Shown here piece after piece: positions 14,863-22,607 of a stretch of 44,683 nt of DNA. Made by a program: the position numbers and the translations under genes. The DNA is taken from assembly GCA_019635575.1 (NCBI GenBank), contig JAHBZF010000013.1, forward strand, positions 1-44,683, read 5' to 3'. Under the pieces are notes generated by a model. It was not told where the DNA came from and made no database searches. It saw only the letters and a list, made by a program, of their open reading frames with translations. This stretch comes from Pseudolabrys sp. Its GTDB lineage: Bacteria > Pseudomonadota > Alphaproteobacteria > Rhizobiales > Xanthobacteraceae. The first letter of the stretch is position 1. Every line of letters begins with the position of its first letter.

Positions 14863-14911
14863 CTATCTCAGCCTCCTGTCGGTAGCGCGAAGAAGCGTCT
14901 CAGCGATTCCG

Positions 14912-14965
14912 AACGGTTCCTTGTTTTAACCCGCCCGGAGAGGAACCGTTAACCATAGCCAGGTT
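14912..14965 (+). promoter_or_regulatory. Inverted repeat and possible EcfG-type promoter with CtrA half-site
   Basis: AACGGTTCCT (14912-14921) and AGGAACCGTT (14941-14950) are perfect inverted copies 19 bases apart. Within the right arm, GGAAC (14942-14946) is followed 16 bases later by GTT (14963-14965), close to the general-stress sigma EcfG pattern GGAAC-N16/17-CGTT. TTAACCAT (14949-14956), a CtrA half-site sequence, lies between. All upstream of the 55-residue ORF. Function inferred only. Confidence 0.35.
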
Positions 14966-14971
14966 AGGCAT

Positions 14972-14994
14972 CGGGAACTCAAAGGGAGTTCCCG
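14972..14994 (+). promoter_or_regulatory. Hairpin that holds the ribosome-binding site of the 55-residue ORF
   Basis: A perfect 9-bp stem (CGGGAACTC at 14972-14980, GAGTTCCCG at 14986-14994) closes on AAAGG. The purine-rich AAGGGAG (14982-14988) that should bind the ribosome lies in the loop and right arm, and the stem ends directly at the ATG (14995). Such a structure could block translation until opened, by heat or by a factor. Confidence 0.5.
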
Positions 14995-15162
14995 ATGGAA
15001 AAAACGCTCCTCGACAGTTTTCGCCGTCAGCTCACGATCCTCGAAGCCTTCGAGCGCGAACTGCTCGACGTGGTGCGTTCGCTCAATCATGAGCATGCGC
15101 CGTCCTCCATGACGATCCGCGCCATGTCCGGCTATGCCCTTGCGGGAACGCTGCGCGACTGA
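14995..15162 (+). CDS. Small hypothetical protein, 55 residues
   Basis: The ATG at 14995 and TGA at 15160-15162 give MEKTLLDSFRRQLTILEAFE, then RELLDVVRSLNHEHAPSS and MTIRAMSGYALAGTLRD. The first 30 residues form a clear amphipathic helix pattern. It has a purine-rich ribosome-binding site, a designed-looking hairpin and promoter-like signals upstream, which argue for a real gene. The antisense ORF over the same bases has no such support. Function unknown; too short for domain assignment. Confidence 0.55.
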   Translation: MEKTLLDSFRRQLTILEAFERELLDVVRSLNHEHAPSSMTIRAMSGYALAGTLRD

Positions 15163-15305
15163 TCCCGGCCGCCCGCACATCGCCCACGACGGATAAACCA
15201 TCTCCCGCCTCCTTGTTTTGGGCCAGCGGCAGGCGCCGCAGCATCGCTGTCGCGCTGCTCAAGGCGGCGTGTCCGCCCCATTCCGGTCCGGCCTAAAACC
15301 TGCTA

Positions 15306-15329
15306 GTTTAATTGTATATACAATTAAAC
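15306..15329. promoter_or_regulatory. Perfect 24-bp palindrome, probable repressor operator
   Basis: The arms are GTTTAATTGTAT and ATACAATTAAAC, without spacer and without mismatch. The core TGTATATACA fits TGTA-N2-TACA, a pattern recognised by some GntR/HutC-family regulators. It ends 15 bases before the DUF1330 start codon, between promoter region and ribosome-binding site (GGGAGGGG), a position typical for repression. No regulator gene is adjacent. Confidence 0.65.
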
Positions 15330-15344
15330 AGGGAGGGGTTGCCC

Positions 15345-15626
15345 ATGCCGGTCTTCATCGTCTCACGCGTCGATATCCCGGAGCCGCAGGCGCTGGCGCG
15401 CTACATGGCCGACGCGCCGGCCACCGTCGAAGCCTATGGGGGTCGCTACATCGTGCGATCCAATCAGGTCGAGCCGCTGGAAGGCGATACGACCTGCGAT
15501 CGCGTCGTGGTTCTCGAATTCCCGGACGGCGACCGCGCGCGCGCCTGGTACCATTCGCCGGAATATCGGCCGCTGCGCGATCTGCGGCAGCAGAACGCAA
15601 GCGCCAGCATTCTGCTGGTGCAATGA
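15345..15626 (+). CDS. DUF1330 family protein
   Basis: 93 residues with a ferredoxin-like alpha/beta (dimeric alpha-beta barrel) pattern: MPVFIVSRVDIPEPQALARY, APATVEAYGGRYIVRSN, VVVLEFPDGDRARAWYHSPE, YRPLRDLRQ and a SASILLVQ end. These features are those of DUF1330, a small cytoplasmic family without a settled function. The start at 15345 has a strong GGGAGGGG. The upstream palindrome suggests tight control. Convergent with the CDF exporter. Confidence 0.88.
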   Translation: MPVFIVSRVDIPEPQALARYMADAPATVEAYGGRYIVRSNQVEPLEGDTTCDRVVVLEFPDGDRARAWYHSPEYRPLRDLRQQNASASILLVQ

Positions 15627-15665
15627 CATCGGCCTTGCGCGAAAGCGCATAACGGCCGCAGGCGA

Positions 15666-16649
15666 TCAGACGACCTGCGCCGGCTCCAGCGGGCAGGTCC
15701 GTTCGCCGCGCTCGATCTGCAGGGTCGGATGCACGATGCCGAAACGGTCGCGCAGCTCCACGGCGAGGCGGAACAACACCGCGTCGCCGGGGTGCCCGTC
15801 CGGCATGACCAGATGCGCGGTGAGCGCGATCTCGGTGGTGCTCATCGGCCAGATATGAAGATCGTGCAGGCCGGTGACGCCGTGTTCAGCCAGCAGAAAC
15901 CGGCGTACCTGATCGACGTCGATCGCCGCGGGCACGCCGGCGAGCGACATCGTCACGCTCTCGCGCAGCAAGCGCCATGTCTGCCAGACGATCACGACGA
16001 CGATGACGAGGCTCACCGCCGGATCGATCCATTCCCACCCGCTGGTAATCATCAAGAGCCCGGCAATGACGACGCCGCCCGACACCGCGGCATCGGCGAA
16101 CATGTGCAGATAGGCGCCTTCGATATTGATGTCGCCGGAGCGGCCGCCGGCGAACAGATAAGCGGTGAAGCCGTTGATCAGGATGCCGATGCCGGCGACA
16201 ATGATCACCGTTACACCGGCCACCGGCTCGGGATAGAACAGCCGCCACGCCGCTTCCCACGCAATCACGCCGACCGCGAGCAGCAGGAACAGCGCATTGA
16301 ACAGCGCCGCGAGAATCGACGAATTGCGCCAGCCATAGGTGAAACGGTCGCTTGGCTGCCGGCGCGACAAGGTCGCGGCGCCCCACGCCACCAGCAGACC
16401 GAGCACATCGGACAGGTTGTGGCCGGCATCGGCGAGCAGCGCCATCGAATTGCTCCACAGGCCGTAACCGGCCTCGATGGCGACGAAGGCCGTGTTCAGC
16501 GCGATGCCGATGGCGAAGGCGCGGCCGAAATCCTTCGGCGCATGCACATGTCCCGGCCCATGCGAATGCGCCCCGCCGTGAGAGTGATCATGAGAATGAT
16601 CGTGCGACGACTGTCCGGGTGTCCCGTGCGCGTGATCGTGTTCTTGCAT
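15666..16649 (-). CDS. CDF family zinc/cation exporter (CzcD/ZitB type)
   Basis: 327 residues. A His-rich cytoplasmic N-terminus (HDHSHDHSHGGAHSHGPGH) is followed by six predicted membrane helices and a C-terminal ferredoxin-like domain. Metal-site motifs are HNLSD (ADAGHNLSD) in the second helix and HMFAD in the fifth, the HxxxD pairs typical of zinc-transporting members. It exports zinc, and perhaps cadmium or cobalt, in exchange for protons. I chose the ATG at 16649 over the GTG at 16655 because GGTGGGA lies directly before it. Confidence 0.93.
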   Translation of the reverse strand: MQEHDHAHGTPGQSSHDHSHDHSHGGAHSHGPGHVHAPKDFGRAFAIGIALNTAFVAIEAGYGLWSNSMALLADAGHNLSDVLGLLVAWGAATLSRRQPSDRFTYGWRNSSILAALFNALFLLLAVGVIAWEAAWRLFYPEPVAGVTVIIVAGIGILINGFTAYLFAGGRSGDINIEGAYLHMFADAAVSGGVVIAGLLMITSGWEWIDPAVSLVIVVVIVWQTWRLLRESVTMSLAGVPAAIDVDQVRRFLLAEHGVTGLHDLHIWPMSTTEIALTAHLVMPDGHPGDAVLFRLAVELRDRFGIVHPTLQIERGERTCPLEPAQVV

Positions 16650-16693
16650 TCCCACCCGTGCCGCTCGCCATGAAGCGCCCCGAGACGCGCGCG

Positions 16694-16924
16694 TCAGGAG
16701 CGGCGCGCGCGCGGAGGCCGGCGCAGGGGGATCACGTCGGCCGAGCGGTCGGTCCGGACGCTCTTGCGCAAGGCATCCCTGAGATTGGCCGGACGCCCAT
16801 GCTTCTTCAAGAGGTCGTTGAACGCCTCGTCGGCCAGTTCCTGGAACGTCATCATGCGATCCTCGCCGAGGATCCGCAGCTCCGACCAGGTCTCATCGTG
16901 GATTTGAATGCGCTTGCCGACCAT
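16694..16924 (-). CDS. Small protein with ribbon-helix-helix-like N-terminus
   Basis: 76 residues from the ATG at 16924 (an ATG at 16969 adds 15 weak residues). MVGKRIQIHDETWSELRIL begins like a ribbon-helix-helix strand, followed by MTFQELADEAFNDLLKKHGR, which fits the two helices, and a basic tail (LRRPPRARRS). It could be a small DNA-binding regulator. The gene follows the two-helix membrane protein closely on the same strand and may share its transcript. Confidence 0.6.
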   Translation of the reverse strand: MVGKRIQIHDETWSELRILGEDRMMTFQELADEAFNDLLKKHGRPANLRDALRKSVRTDRSADVIPLRRPPRARRS

Positions 16925-16979
16925 ACCCGCCAACGTTCGCGGCCCCGCCGCTGTTCCGTTGGCCGGCATGCCGCCGCGA

Positions 16980-17192
16980 TCAGGCCTGGGCGGCGTCGGT
17001 TTCCTTGCCGATCAGCCAGCGTTCGGTGATGAACACCGCGATCGGCCACATCACCACCAGCACCGAGAAGAACAACGCGAGCGCGATCGGCAGGCTGAAA
17101 GTCGGCACGACCGAATCGAGATAGAGCCCCAGTTCGACAGCGGCGATCTCGCCGACGATCACGAGCAGCGCATACACAACCATCAGTCGCAT
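16980..17192 (-). CDS. Small membrane protein, two predicted helices
   Basis: 70 residues from the ATG at 17192, preceded by GAGGA at 9 bases. Two hydrophobic segments: MVVYALLVIVGEIAAVELGL and SLPIALALFFSVLVVMWPIA, with a charged C-terminus (ERWLIGKETDAAQA). Function unknown. The longer ORF from 17240 adds residues without support. Confidence 0.65.
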   Translation of the reverse strand: MRLMVVYALLVIVGEIAAVELGLYLDSVVPTFSLPIALALFFSVLVVMWPIAVFITERWLIGKETDAAQA

Positions 17193-17308
17193 GAAGAAAT
17201 GTCCTCGGTCCTTGGTCTGAAGACAGGAGGGCTGCGACAAGCTGTCCCGGCAAGTAAATTCCCCATAAACTTCCTGGGCTTGGGGATTATCAGCCTACCC
17301 GACAGCAA

Positions 17309-17335
17309 AACGGCCGCTGCGAGGCAGCGGCCGTT
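17309..17335 (-). terminator. Terminator after the outer-membrane protein gene
   Basis: A 12-bp perfect stem (AACGGCCGCTGC, loop GAG, GCAGCGGCCGTT). On the minus strand it is followed by a TTTT run, so it ends the transcript of the barrel protein gene whose stop is at 17362. Confidence 0.8.
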
Positions 17336-17361
17336 GGCCAGGAAGAACAGTTGTACGGCGG

Positions 17362-18069
17362 TCAGAAGCGGTAGTTCAGACCGGTGCGCAGCACATGGGT
17401 GCGGCCGCTGCCCGAGATCGCGGTCGTGCCGGGCGGCACCGGCACCGAATCGGGGGTGCCCGCATAGAGATATTCGAGCTTGGCGGTCCAATTGCCCCAC
17501 AGCGCGAATTCCGCACCGCCGCCGACCACATAGGTCCAGTAGGTGCTGGACGCGCTGAACGGGCCGGTGGTGGACACGATGCCGTCGAGCGTGGCCTTGC
17601 CGTAGGCGGCGCCACCGGTGGCGTAGACCATCCAGCGATCGAAGGCGTAGCCGATGCGGCCGCGGACTGTTCCGAACCAGGGGTTCTTGGCGGTCCCGGT
17701 AAAGGTGGTGGCGCCGGCGGAGCCGTTCACATCGCCCTTGCCGCCCGACGCCTGGAAGTCGGTTTCGACGCCGAACACGAATGCGCCGGTCTGCCAGTTA
17801 TAGCCGAGCTGGACACCGCCGAGGATGCCGTTGCCGCTGGCCGAATAGGGTCCGGAGCCTGCCGCGCCCATGGAGATGGTGCCGCTGCCGCTCGACCAGC
17901 CGTAGCCGACGTTCAAGCCGCCGTAGAACCCGGACCAGTCATAGGCCGCCGGCACGTAAGGCGCATAGGGAACGCCCTTGACCGGCAACGGGCGGGCGAG
18001 GTCGGCGGCGAACGCCGAGGGGGACGCAAGTACCGCCGCTGCTACAAGGGCGTAGGTCGTCATGCGCAT
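17362..18069 (-). CDS. Outer-membrane beta-barrel protein, Omp25/Omp31-like
   Basis: 235 residues. A signal peptide (MRMTTYALVAAAVLASPSAF, cleaved after AFA) is followed by ADLARPLPVKGVPYAPYVPA, the usual proline-rich start of these proteins. Then come DWSGFYGGLNVGYGW and alternating beta strands (GVQLGYNWQTGAFVFGVETD, GRIGYAFDRWMVYATGGAAY), ending in VLRTGLNYRF with a C-terminal phenylalanine as needed for barrel insertion. GGAGGATGACC precedes the start. An imperfect CtrA-like box lies at 18117-18132. Terminated by the hairpin at 17309-17335. Confidence 0.92.
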   Translation of the reverse strand: MRMTTYALVAAAVLASPSAFAADLARPLPVKGVPYAPYVPAAYDWSGFYGGLNVGYGWSSGSGTISMGAAGSGPYSASGNGILGGVQLGYNWQTGAFVFGVETDFQASGGKGDVNGSAGATTFTGTAKNPWFGTVRGRIGYAFDRWMVYATGGAAYGKATLDGIVSTTGPFSASSTYWTYVVGGGAEFALWGNWTAKLEYLYAGTPDSVPVPPGTTAISGSGRTHVLRTGLNYRF

Positions 18070-18116
18070 GGTCGGTCATCCTCCGTGGAATAGTTAACAT
18101 TCCTACGAAGAGCCGG

Positions 18117-18132
18117 TTAACAACGCGCTAAC
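18117..18132. promoter_or_regulatory. CtrA-like box upstream of the Omp25/31-like gene
   Basis: On the minus strand GTTAGCGCGTTGTTAACC gives TTAG-N7-TTAACC, one mismatch from the TTAA-N7-TTAACC CtrA consensus. It lies 48-63 bases upstream of the start codon, a plausible promoter position. In Brucella, Omp25 levels depend on CtrA. Confidence 0.45.
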
Positions 18133-18170
18133 GTTCAGGCTGTAACGACGGAAAATACAATCCGCGTCCG

Positions 18171-18560
18171 TCAATTCCGGCGCGCGGGTTCCCGCGACAG
18201 GCTCTTGGCGGCCAGTTCGCCCAGATACTCCTGCCAGTAGGCCTCATGATGGGCGCCGAGGTCGCGCAGATAGTCCCAGCTATAGATGCCGGTGGAGTGC
18301 ATGTCGTCGAACATCAGCCGCACCGCGTAATTGCCGACCGGCAGGATCTCGAGGATCATCACGTCGCGCTTGCCGCCGACGGTCTGCCGCTCCTCCGGCG
18401 AATGCCCCTGCACTTCCGCGCTCGGACTTTTCACCCGCAGATATTCGGCCGGCAGGTCGAACCGCTCGCCGTTGTCATAGGCCACCGTCAAGGTCCGGCG
18501 ATCCTTGTGCAGGCGCATTTCGGTCGGCCAGGGCACGGTGTTTGTGGTCATGATCGACAT
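18171..18560 (-). CDS. DUF971 domain protein
   Basis: 129 residues. Core: WPTEMRLHKDRRTLTVAYDN, FDLPAEYLRVKSPSAEVQGH, ILEILPVGNYAVRLMFDDMH, STGIYSWDYLRDLG. This is DUF971, the same domain as the N-terminus of gamma-butyrobetaine hydroxylases, found alone in many bacteria and sometimes linked to Fe-S assembly. The start could be 18560 or the ATG three codons later. The gene lies 23 bases after the iorB stop on the same strand and could be cotranscribed with iorAB. Confidence 0.85.
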   Translation of the reverse strand: MSIMTTNTVPWPTEMRLHKDRRTLTVAYDNGERFDLPAEYLRVKSPSAEVQGHSPEERQTVGGKRDVMILEILPVGNYAVRLMFDDMHSTGIYSWDYLRDLGAHHEAYWQEYLGELAAKSLSREPARRN

Positions 18561-18583
18561 TAGGCACGAAGCCGCGAGCGCGG

Positions 18584-20149
18584 CTAGTGGCGTAATGTCG
18601 TAGTCGCTTCGTCCGCGAGGAAACTGTCGACGGTGGCGATCGCCCCGGTCAACGCGGTGCCCTCCTCGTCGGCCAGCGCCGCCTGCCGCAGCCGGCGCGT
18701 CCAGTCGGCCGCGTCAGAGCGTCCGGCGAGACGCTGCGCCGCCGCCAGCGCGCGATCGAACTTGGACAGGCCCCGCGCGTGCGTATCCGAATAGCCCTTC
18801 ACCAGCCGGCGAAGCTGCAGCATCTCCACCGCCAGCGCATGATCATGCGCGGCGGCCGCGCGCACCGCGGCAAGCCAGTGATCGCGATGCGCGACCTCGC
18901 GCTTGTGGCGCAGCGAACCGCGCCGGAAGCGGCGCATCCCGCCGAGGATATAAAGCGGCAGAAACCAGCGGATGGTGCCGGTCTGCACGCGGCGGCCCTT
19001 GTTGACCACGCGATCGAGCGCGCGGAACAGACGCGGCCGCGCCTCGATCCACTCGCCCAATCCGGCGGGAAGCGTGCCGGCGACCTCGTCCATGCGCGGG
19101 TGCATGAACTCGGTCATATAGACCAGTTGCTCGTCGGCCACGGCAACTTCCGCACGCACGCGCGCGAATCGCGTAGCGCGGGTCTTGAGATCGGCGACGC
19201 GGATGACGTCGTCATAGGCCATCGCCGTGGCGATGTATTTCGCCGCCGCATCCAGCAGCCCGGAATTGCCGTCACGCGAAAACGGCTTCAGGCCGGCAAT
19301 CAGATCGAGATACTCGCCGCCATAGGCGACGTCCTGAAAATCGACGACGCGGCGCAAGCCGGCCGCGAGCATGCCGTGCGCAGCGGACGGAAATTCATTC
19401 CGCGCGCGCGCCACCAGCGCATCGAAACCGGCGTGGCCGATCGGCGCCAGCGCCGGCGCGACCTTGATATCCGTCACCGGCGGCGGCATCACCGGTGCAG
19501 TGGCAGCCGCCGTCGCATCGAAACCGGCGGCAAAGGCGCGCAGACTGCCAGCCACGCCGACACCCGCCGCGCGGATCGTCTCCTCATAGGCTTCGCGTGC
19601 AAACGGCAAGGTGCCGGATGCCGCCAGCGCGCCGAACAGCACGGCGGAAATCGCGCTGCCGGTCTGCTCCGCGATCTGCGCCATGTCGAACGCGATGAAT
19701 CGTCGGGCCGCGACCTGCGCCGCCTCGAACACCTTGTCCGGATCGCCGATACCGTCGCCCGGCGCGATCTTCTCCTGCACCGCGAACGAGCGGTGCGACG
19801 AGGCGATCAGCGTCGTCTGCTCCGGCGTTACCAGCCCGCGCAAAATCGCGCGGCCGGCTTCCATCAGCTCGGCGCCGACCACCACGTCGACATGACCGGG
19901 TTCCGGCATCAGCGACAACACCGGCTGCACGCCGTCGGGCCGCGCCTTGATCATCTCGACATAATAGATCGTCGCGCCGGTGCGCTGCGCCACGCCAGGG
20001 ACCGAGGTCGACTGAGCGATGAAGCCCTGGCTTTCCGCGAGCGCGACGATCCAGTCCATCAACACGCCGCCGCCCTGCCCGCCCATGGCCAGCACGGCGA
20101 CGGAGATCGGCTTGGTGGAGACGCCGGAGATCGGAGTGAGTGCGTTCAT
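18584..20149 (-). CDS. iorB: Indolepyruvate ferredoxin oxidoreductase, beta-type subunit (long form)
   Basis: 521 residues. The first ~200 are the 2-oxoacid:ferredoxin oxidoreductase gamma-type domain (VAVLAMGGQGGGVLMDWIVA, STSVPGVAQRTGATIYYVEM, PEPGHVDVVVGAELMEAGRA). The remaining ~300 are a helical Arg/Ala-rich domain, as in the long IorB proteins of proteobacteria (DUF6537-like). With IorA it converts aryl-pyruvates to aryl-acetyl-CoA with reduction of ferredoxin. It starts 4 bases after the iorA stop, so the two are translationally linked. Confidence 0.88.
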   Translation of the reverse strand: MNALTPISGVSTKPISVAVLAMGGQGGGVLMDWIVALAESQGFIAQSTSVPGVAQRTGATIYYVEMIKARPDGVQPVLSLMPEPGHVDVVVGAELMEAGRAILRGLVTPEQTTLIASSHRSFAVQEKIAPGDGIGDPDKVFEAAQVAARRFIAFDMAQIAEQTGSAISAVLFGALAASGTLPFAREAYEETIRAAGVGVAGSLRAFAAGFDATAAATAPVMPPPVTDIKVAPALAPIGHAGFDALVARARNEFPSAAHGMLAAGLRRVVDFQDVAYGGEYLDLIAGLKPFSRDGNSGLLDAAAKYIATAMAYDDVIRVADLKTRATRFARVRAEVAVADEQLVYMTEFMHPRMDEVAGTLPAGLGEWIEARPRLFRALDRVVNKGRRVQTGTIRWFLPLYILGGMRRFRRGSLRHKREVAHRDHWLAAVRAAAAHDHALAVEMLQLRRLVKGYSDTHARGLSKFDRALAAAQRLAGRSDAADWTRRLRQAALADEEGTALTGAIATVDSFLADEATTTLRH

Positions 20150-20153
20150 GCGA

Positions 20154-22304
20154 TCAGGCCAGAGCCGGGCGACGCCGTTCGCGGCGACGCTGCAGGAAGC
20201 CGATCACACCGGCGCGCAAGCGCGCCATGAAGCGGTCGAAACCTGTGGGGTTGTAGACGATATCCGCCCGATAGAAGGACGGGCAGAGCACGGCCGCCTC
20301 GGAGACCTCGCCGCAATTGCCGCAGCCCACGCAGGAATTGTCGATGGCTGCGACCGGATCATCCTTCAGGGGATCATCGGTATGTTTCACCGACAGCGAC
20401 GGGCAGCCCGAGAGGCGAATGCAGGCATGATCGCCGGTGCAGACATCCTCATCGACCCCGAAACGCTCGCGCACCATGCGCTGGCCCGCCTTGACCGCCT
20501 TGTTGAACTGCGGTTTCACGCGCCGTTGCTTGTTCAACATGCATTCCGACGAGGCGACAATGACCTTGGGCCCACGTTCCGACGTCGTCAGCGCTTCTTT
20601 CAGGGTATCGCGCATCTTGGCGACGTCATAGGTCCGGTCGATCTGGCGCACCCATTGGACGCCGATGCCCTTCACCGCGTCAACGATCGGATGCTTCGTC
20701 GATCGTTCAGGATTATCGGCGCGCGAAGACAAAATATCCTGCCCACCGGTGGCGGCGGCATAGTGATTGTCGACGATCAGGATCACGCCGTCCTGCTTGT
20801 TGTAGACGGCGTTGCCGACGCTGGTGGAGAGGCCGTTGTGCCAGAAGCCGCCATCGCCCATCACGGAGATCGGGCGTTTGTCGGCCTCCACATTGAAGGC
20901 GGAAGCCGAGGCCGGCCCCAGCCCATAGCCCATGGTTGTCGCGCCGATATTGAAGGGCGGCAGGATGGAGAAGAGATGGCAGCCGATGTCGGCCGAGACG
21001 TGATGCTGGCCGAGTTCCTTCTCGACCAGTTTCATCGCCGCGAAGATGGGCCGCTCGGGACAGCCGGTGCAGAAGCCGGCAGGCCGCTGCGGCACGACAT
21101 CGGCAAGGGCCTTGATCTCGTCGCTCGCCATGATCGACGGATTGTTGGAGGCGCGCACCTGATCCGGCAGCAGGTCCGGCGCGGCTTTCGAGAGGAAGCT
21201 GCGCATGCCGGTCGCCAGCACCACTGCCGTATATTCGCCGCCGATCGGCAGCACGTCCTTGCCGTGGATGCGAGCCGGCACATCGGCGACGCGCAAAATC
21301 TTGTGCAGCGCCTGCTCGATGTAATCGGGCTGACCTTCCTCGACCATCAGCACCGCGCTCTTGCCTTCGCAGAACGCGACGATCTCGTCGTCGATCAGCG
21401 GATAGGTGACGTTCATCACGTAGAGCGGAATGCGCGAGTTGCCCCACACATCGGCGAAGCCGAGATCCTGCAGCGCGCGGATCACGCCGTTATACATGCC
21501 GCCCTGCAGGATGATGCCGAGATGGCTCACATCGCCCGGCATCGTCTCGTTGAGCTTGCGCTCCTTGATGAAGGCGACGGCGGCGGGCCAGCGCTGCTCG
21601 ATCTTTTCTTTCTCGTGCACATAGGCCGCCGGCGGCAGCACGATACGGCTGGTGTCGCGTTGCGGATTTTCCAGCGCCTGCTTCAGCGTATAGGCGGGCC
21701 GCTTGTTGTCCTTGGCGATGAACCGGCCGTGCACATGGCAGGCGCGGATACGCACCTCCAGCATCACCGGGGTGTTCGATGCTTCGGAAAGTTCGAACCC
21801 GTCTTCCACGGCCTTGACGATGCTTTCGAGATTCGGCCGCGGATCGAGCAGCCAGATCTGCGACTTCATCGCGAACGCGTGCGAGCGCTCCTGCATGATC
21901 GAGGAGCCTTCACCGTAGTCCTCGCCGATGATGATCAGCGCACCGCCCTTGACTCCACCCGAGGCGAGATTGGCGAGCGCATCGGACGCCACATTGGTGC
22001 CGACGGTCGATTTCCAGGTGACGGCGCCACGGATGGGATAGTTCACCGAGGCCGACAGCATCGCACCGGCCGCCGCCTCCGAGGCCGAGGTCTCGAAATG
22101 CACATCAAGGTCGGACAGGATGCCCTGGGCATCCGACAACACGTCCATCAGATGCGAGATCGGAGCGCCCTGATAGCCGCCGACATAGCCGACGCCGGAC
22201 TGCAACAGCGCCTTGGTGATCGCGAGAATGCCCTCGCCGCGAAATTCCTCGCCGGCGCCGAGCTTGAGATCCTCAACTTCCCGGGCGAATGAACGCTCCG
22301 CCAT
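20154..22304 (-). CDS. iorA: Indolepyruvate ferredoxin oxidoreductase, alpha-type subunit
   Basis: 716 residues from the ATG at 22304 (GGAG seven bases upstream; the ORF to 22355 is rejected). N-terminal pyrimidine-binding domain with GNEAIARG-equivalent RGEGILAITKALLQSGVGYV and YQGAPISHLMD. The thiamine-diphosphate domain shows CTGCPERP, ADIGCHLFS, MGYGLGPAS and MGDGGFWHNGLSTSVGNAVY with later VDNHYAAATGGQ. A C-terminal iron-sulfur part has CTGDHACIRLSGCPS and CVGCGNCGEVSEAAVLCPSF. It forms the complex with IorB for aryl-pyruvate oxidation in amino-acid degradation. Confidence 0.93.
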   Translation of the reverse strand: MAERSFAREVEDLKLGAGEEFRGEGILAITKALLQSGVGYVGGYQGAPISHLMDVLSDAQGILSDLDVHFETSASEAAAGAMLSASVNYPIRGAVTWKSTVGTNVASDALANLASGGVKGGALIIIGEDYGEGSSIMQERSHAFAMKSQIWLLDPRPNLESIVKAVEDGFELSEASNTPVMLEVRIRACHVHGRFIAKDNKRPAYTLKQALENPQRDTSRIVLPPAAYVHEKEKIEQRWPAAVAFIKERKLNETMPGDVSHLGIILQGGMYNGVIRALQDLGFADVWGNSRIPLYVMNVTYPLIDDEIVAFCEGKSAVLMVEEGQPDYIEQALHKILRVADVPARIHGKDVLPIGGEYTAVVLATGMRSFLSKAAPDLLPDQVRASNNPSIMASDEIKALADVVPQRPAGFCTGCPERPIFAAMKLVEKELGQHHVSADIGCHLFSILPPFNIGATTMGYGLGPASASAFNVEADKRPISVMGDGGFWHNGLSTSVGNAVYNKQDGVILIVDNHYAAATGGQDILSSRADNPERSTKHPIVDAVKGIGVQWVRQIDRTYDVAKMRDTLKEALTTSERGPKVIVASSECMLNKQRRVKPQFNKAVKAGQRMVRERFGVDEDVCTGDHACIRLSGCPSLSVKHTDDPLKDDPVAAIDNSCVGCGNCGEVSEAAVLCPSFYRADIVYNPTGFDRFMARLRAGVIGFLQRRRERRRPALA

Positions 22305-22607
22305 GTCAAACTCCACGCGCGCCCGACCCGCCTTTCGGACGGGTCCACAGCACATTTATCACGCAGCCGGGCTTCTGCGAATTATTTTAAGCATAAAGGA
22401 TTTGCCGTCAACGACAGCCTGCCGGGCCGTCCCGGCGGCTCACAGCCCCGGACGTTCCGGTCCGCAGGAGCATCTCAAGGTCCGATGCCCGGCCGATGCT
22501 CTTTATATATGGGAGTGGCAGCCCAAAAGCCCAACCGGTGCCGGCCGCACCCAAGGCGGCCCTCCGGATCGCGAGACAAGGCTCGCGATCCGGGAACGGG
22601 CACTCCG
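22305..22607. other. Intergenic region with one strong hairpin
   Basis: 303 bases between iorA and the NMT1-type gene. I see one perfect 12-bp inverted repeat (CCGGATCGCGAG at 22564-22575, CTCGCGATCCGG at 22582-22593, loop ACAAGG). It lies after the stop of the binding-protein gene but without a T-run, so it may be a weak terminator or RNA-stabilising stem. An AT-rich stretch around 22378-22400 could hold the iorA promoter. No ORF is convincing. Confidence 0.6.

Larger units (their letters stand above)
13739..14910. other. AT-richer patch next to tRNA-Val
   Basis: Base composition is visibly less GC-rich than the flanks, for example in the spacer 14521-14640, which is rich in A/T runs. The patch holds only a PAS protein and a 65-residue ORF. 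An inverted repeat (AATCAGC at 13931-13937, GCTGATT at 13961-13967) lies just after the PAS gene. No integrase is present and I found no duplicated tRNA 3' end, so mobile origin is only suggested. Confidence 0.4.

Noticed and set aside
20019-22292. 757-residue plus-strand ORF antisense to iorA
   Set aside because: His/Arg/Asp-rich shadow sequence; iorA on the other strand has all cofactor motifs.
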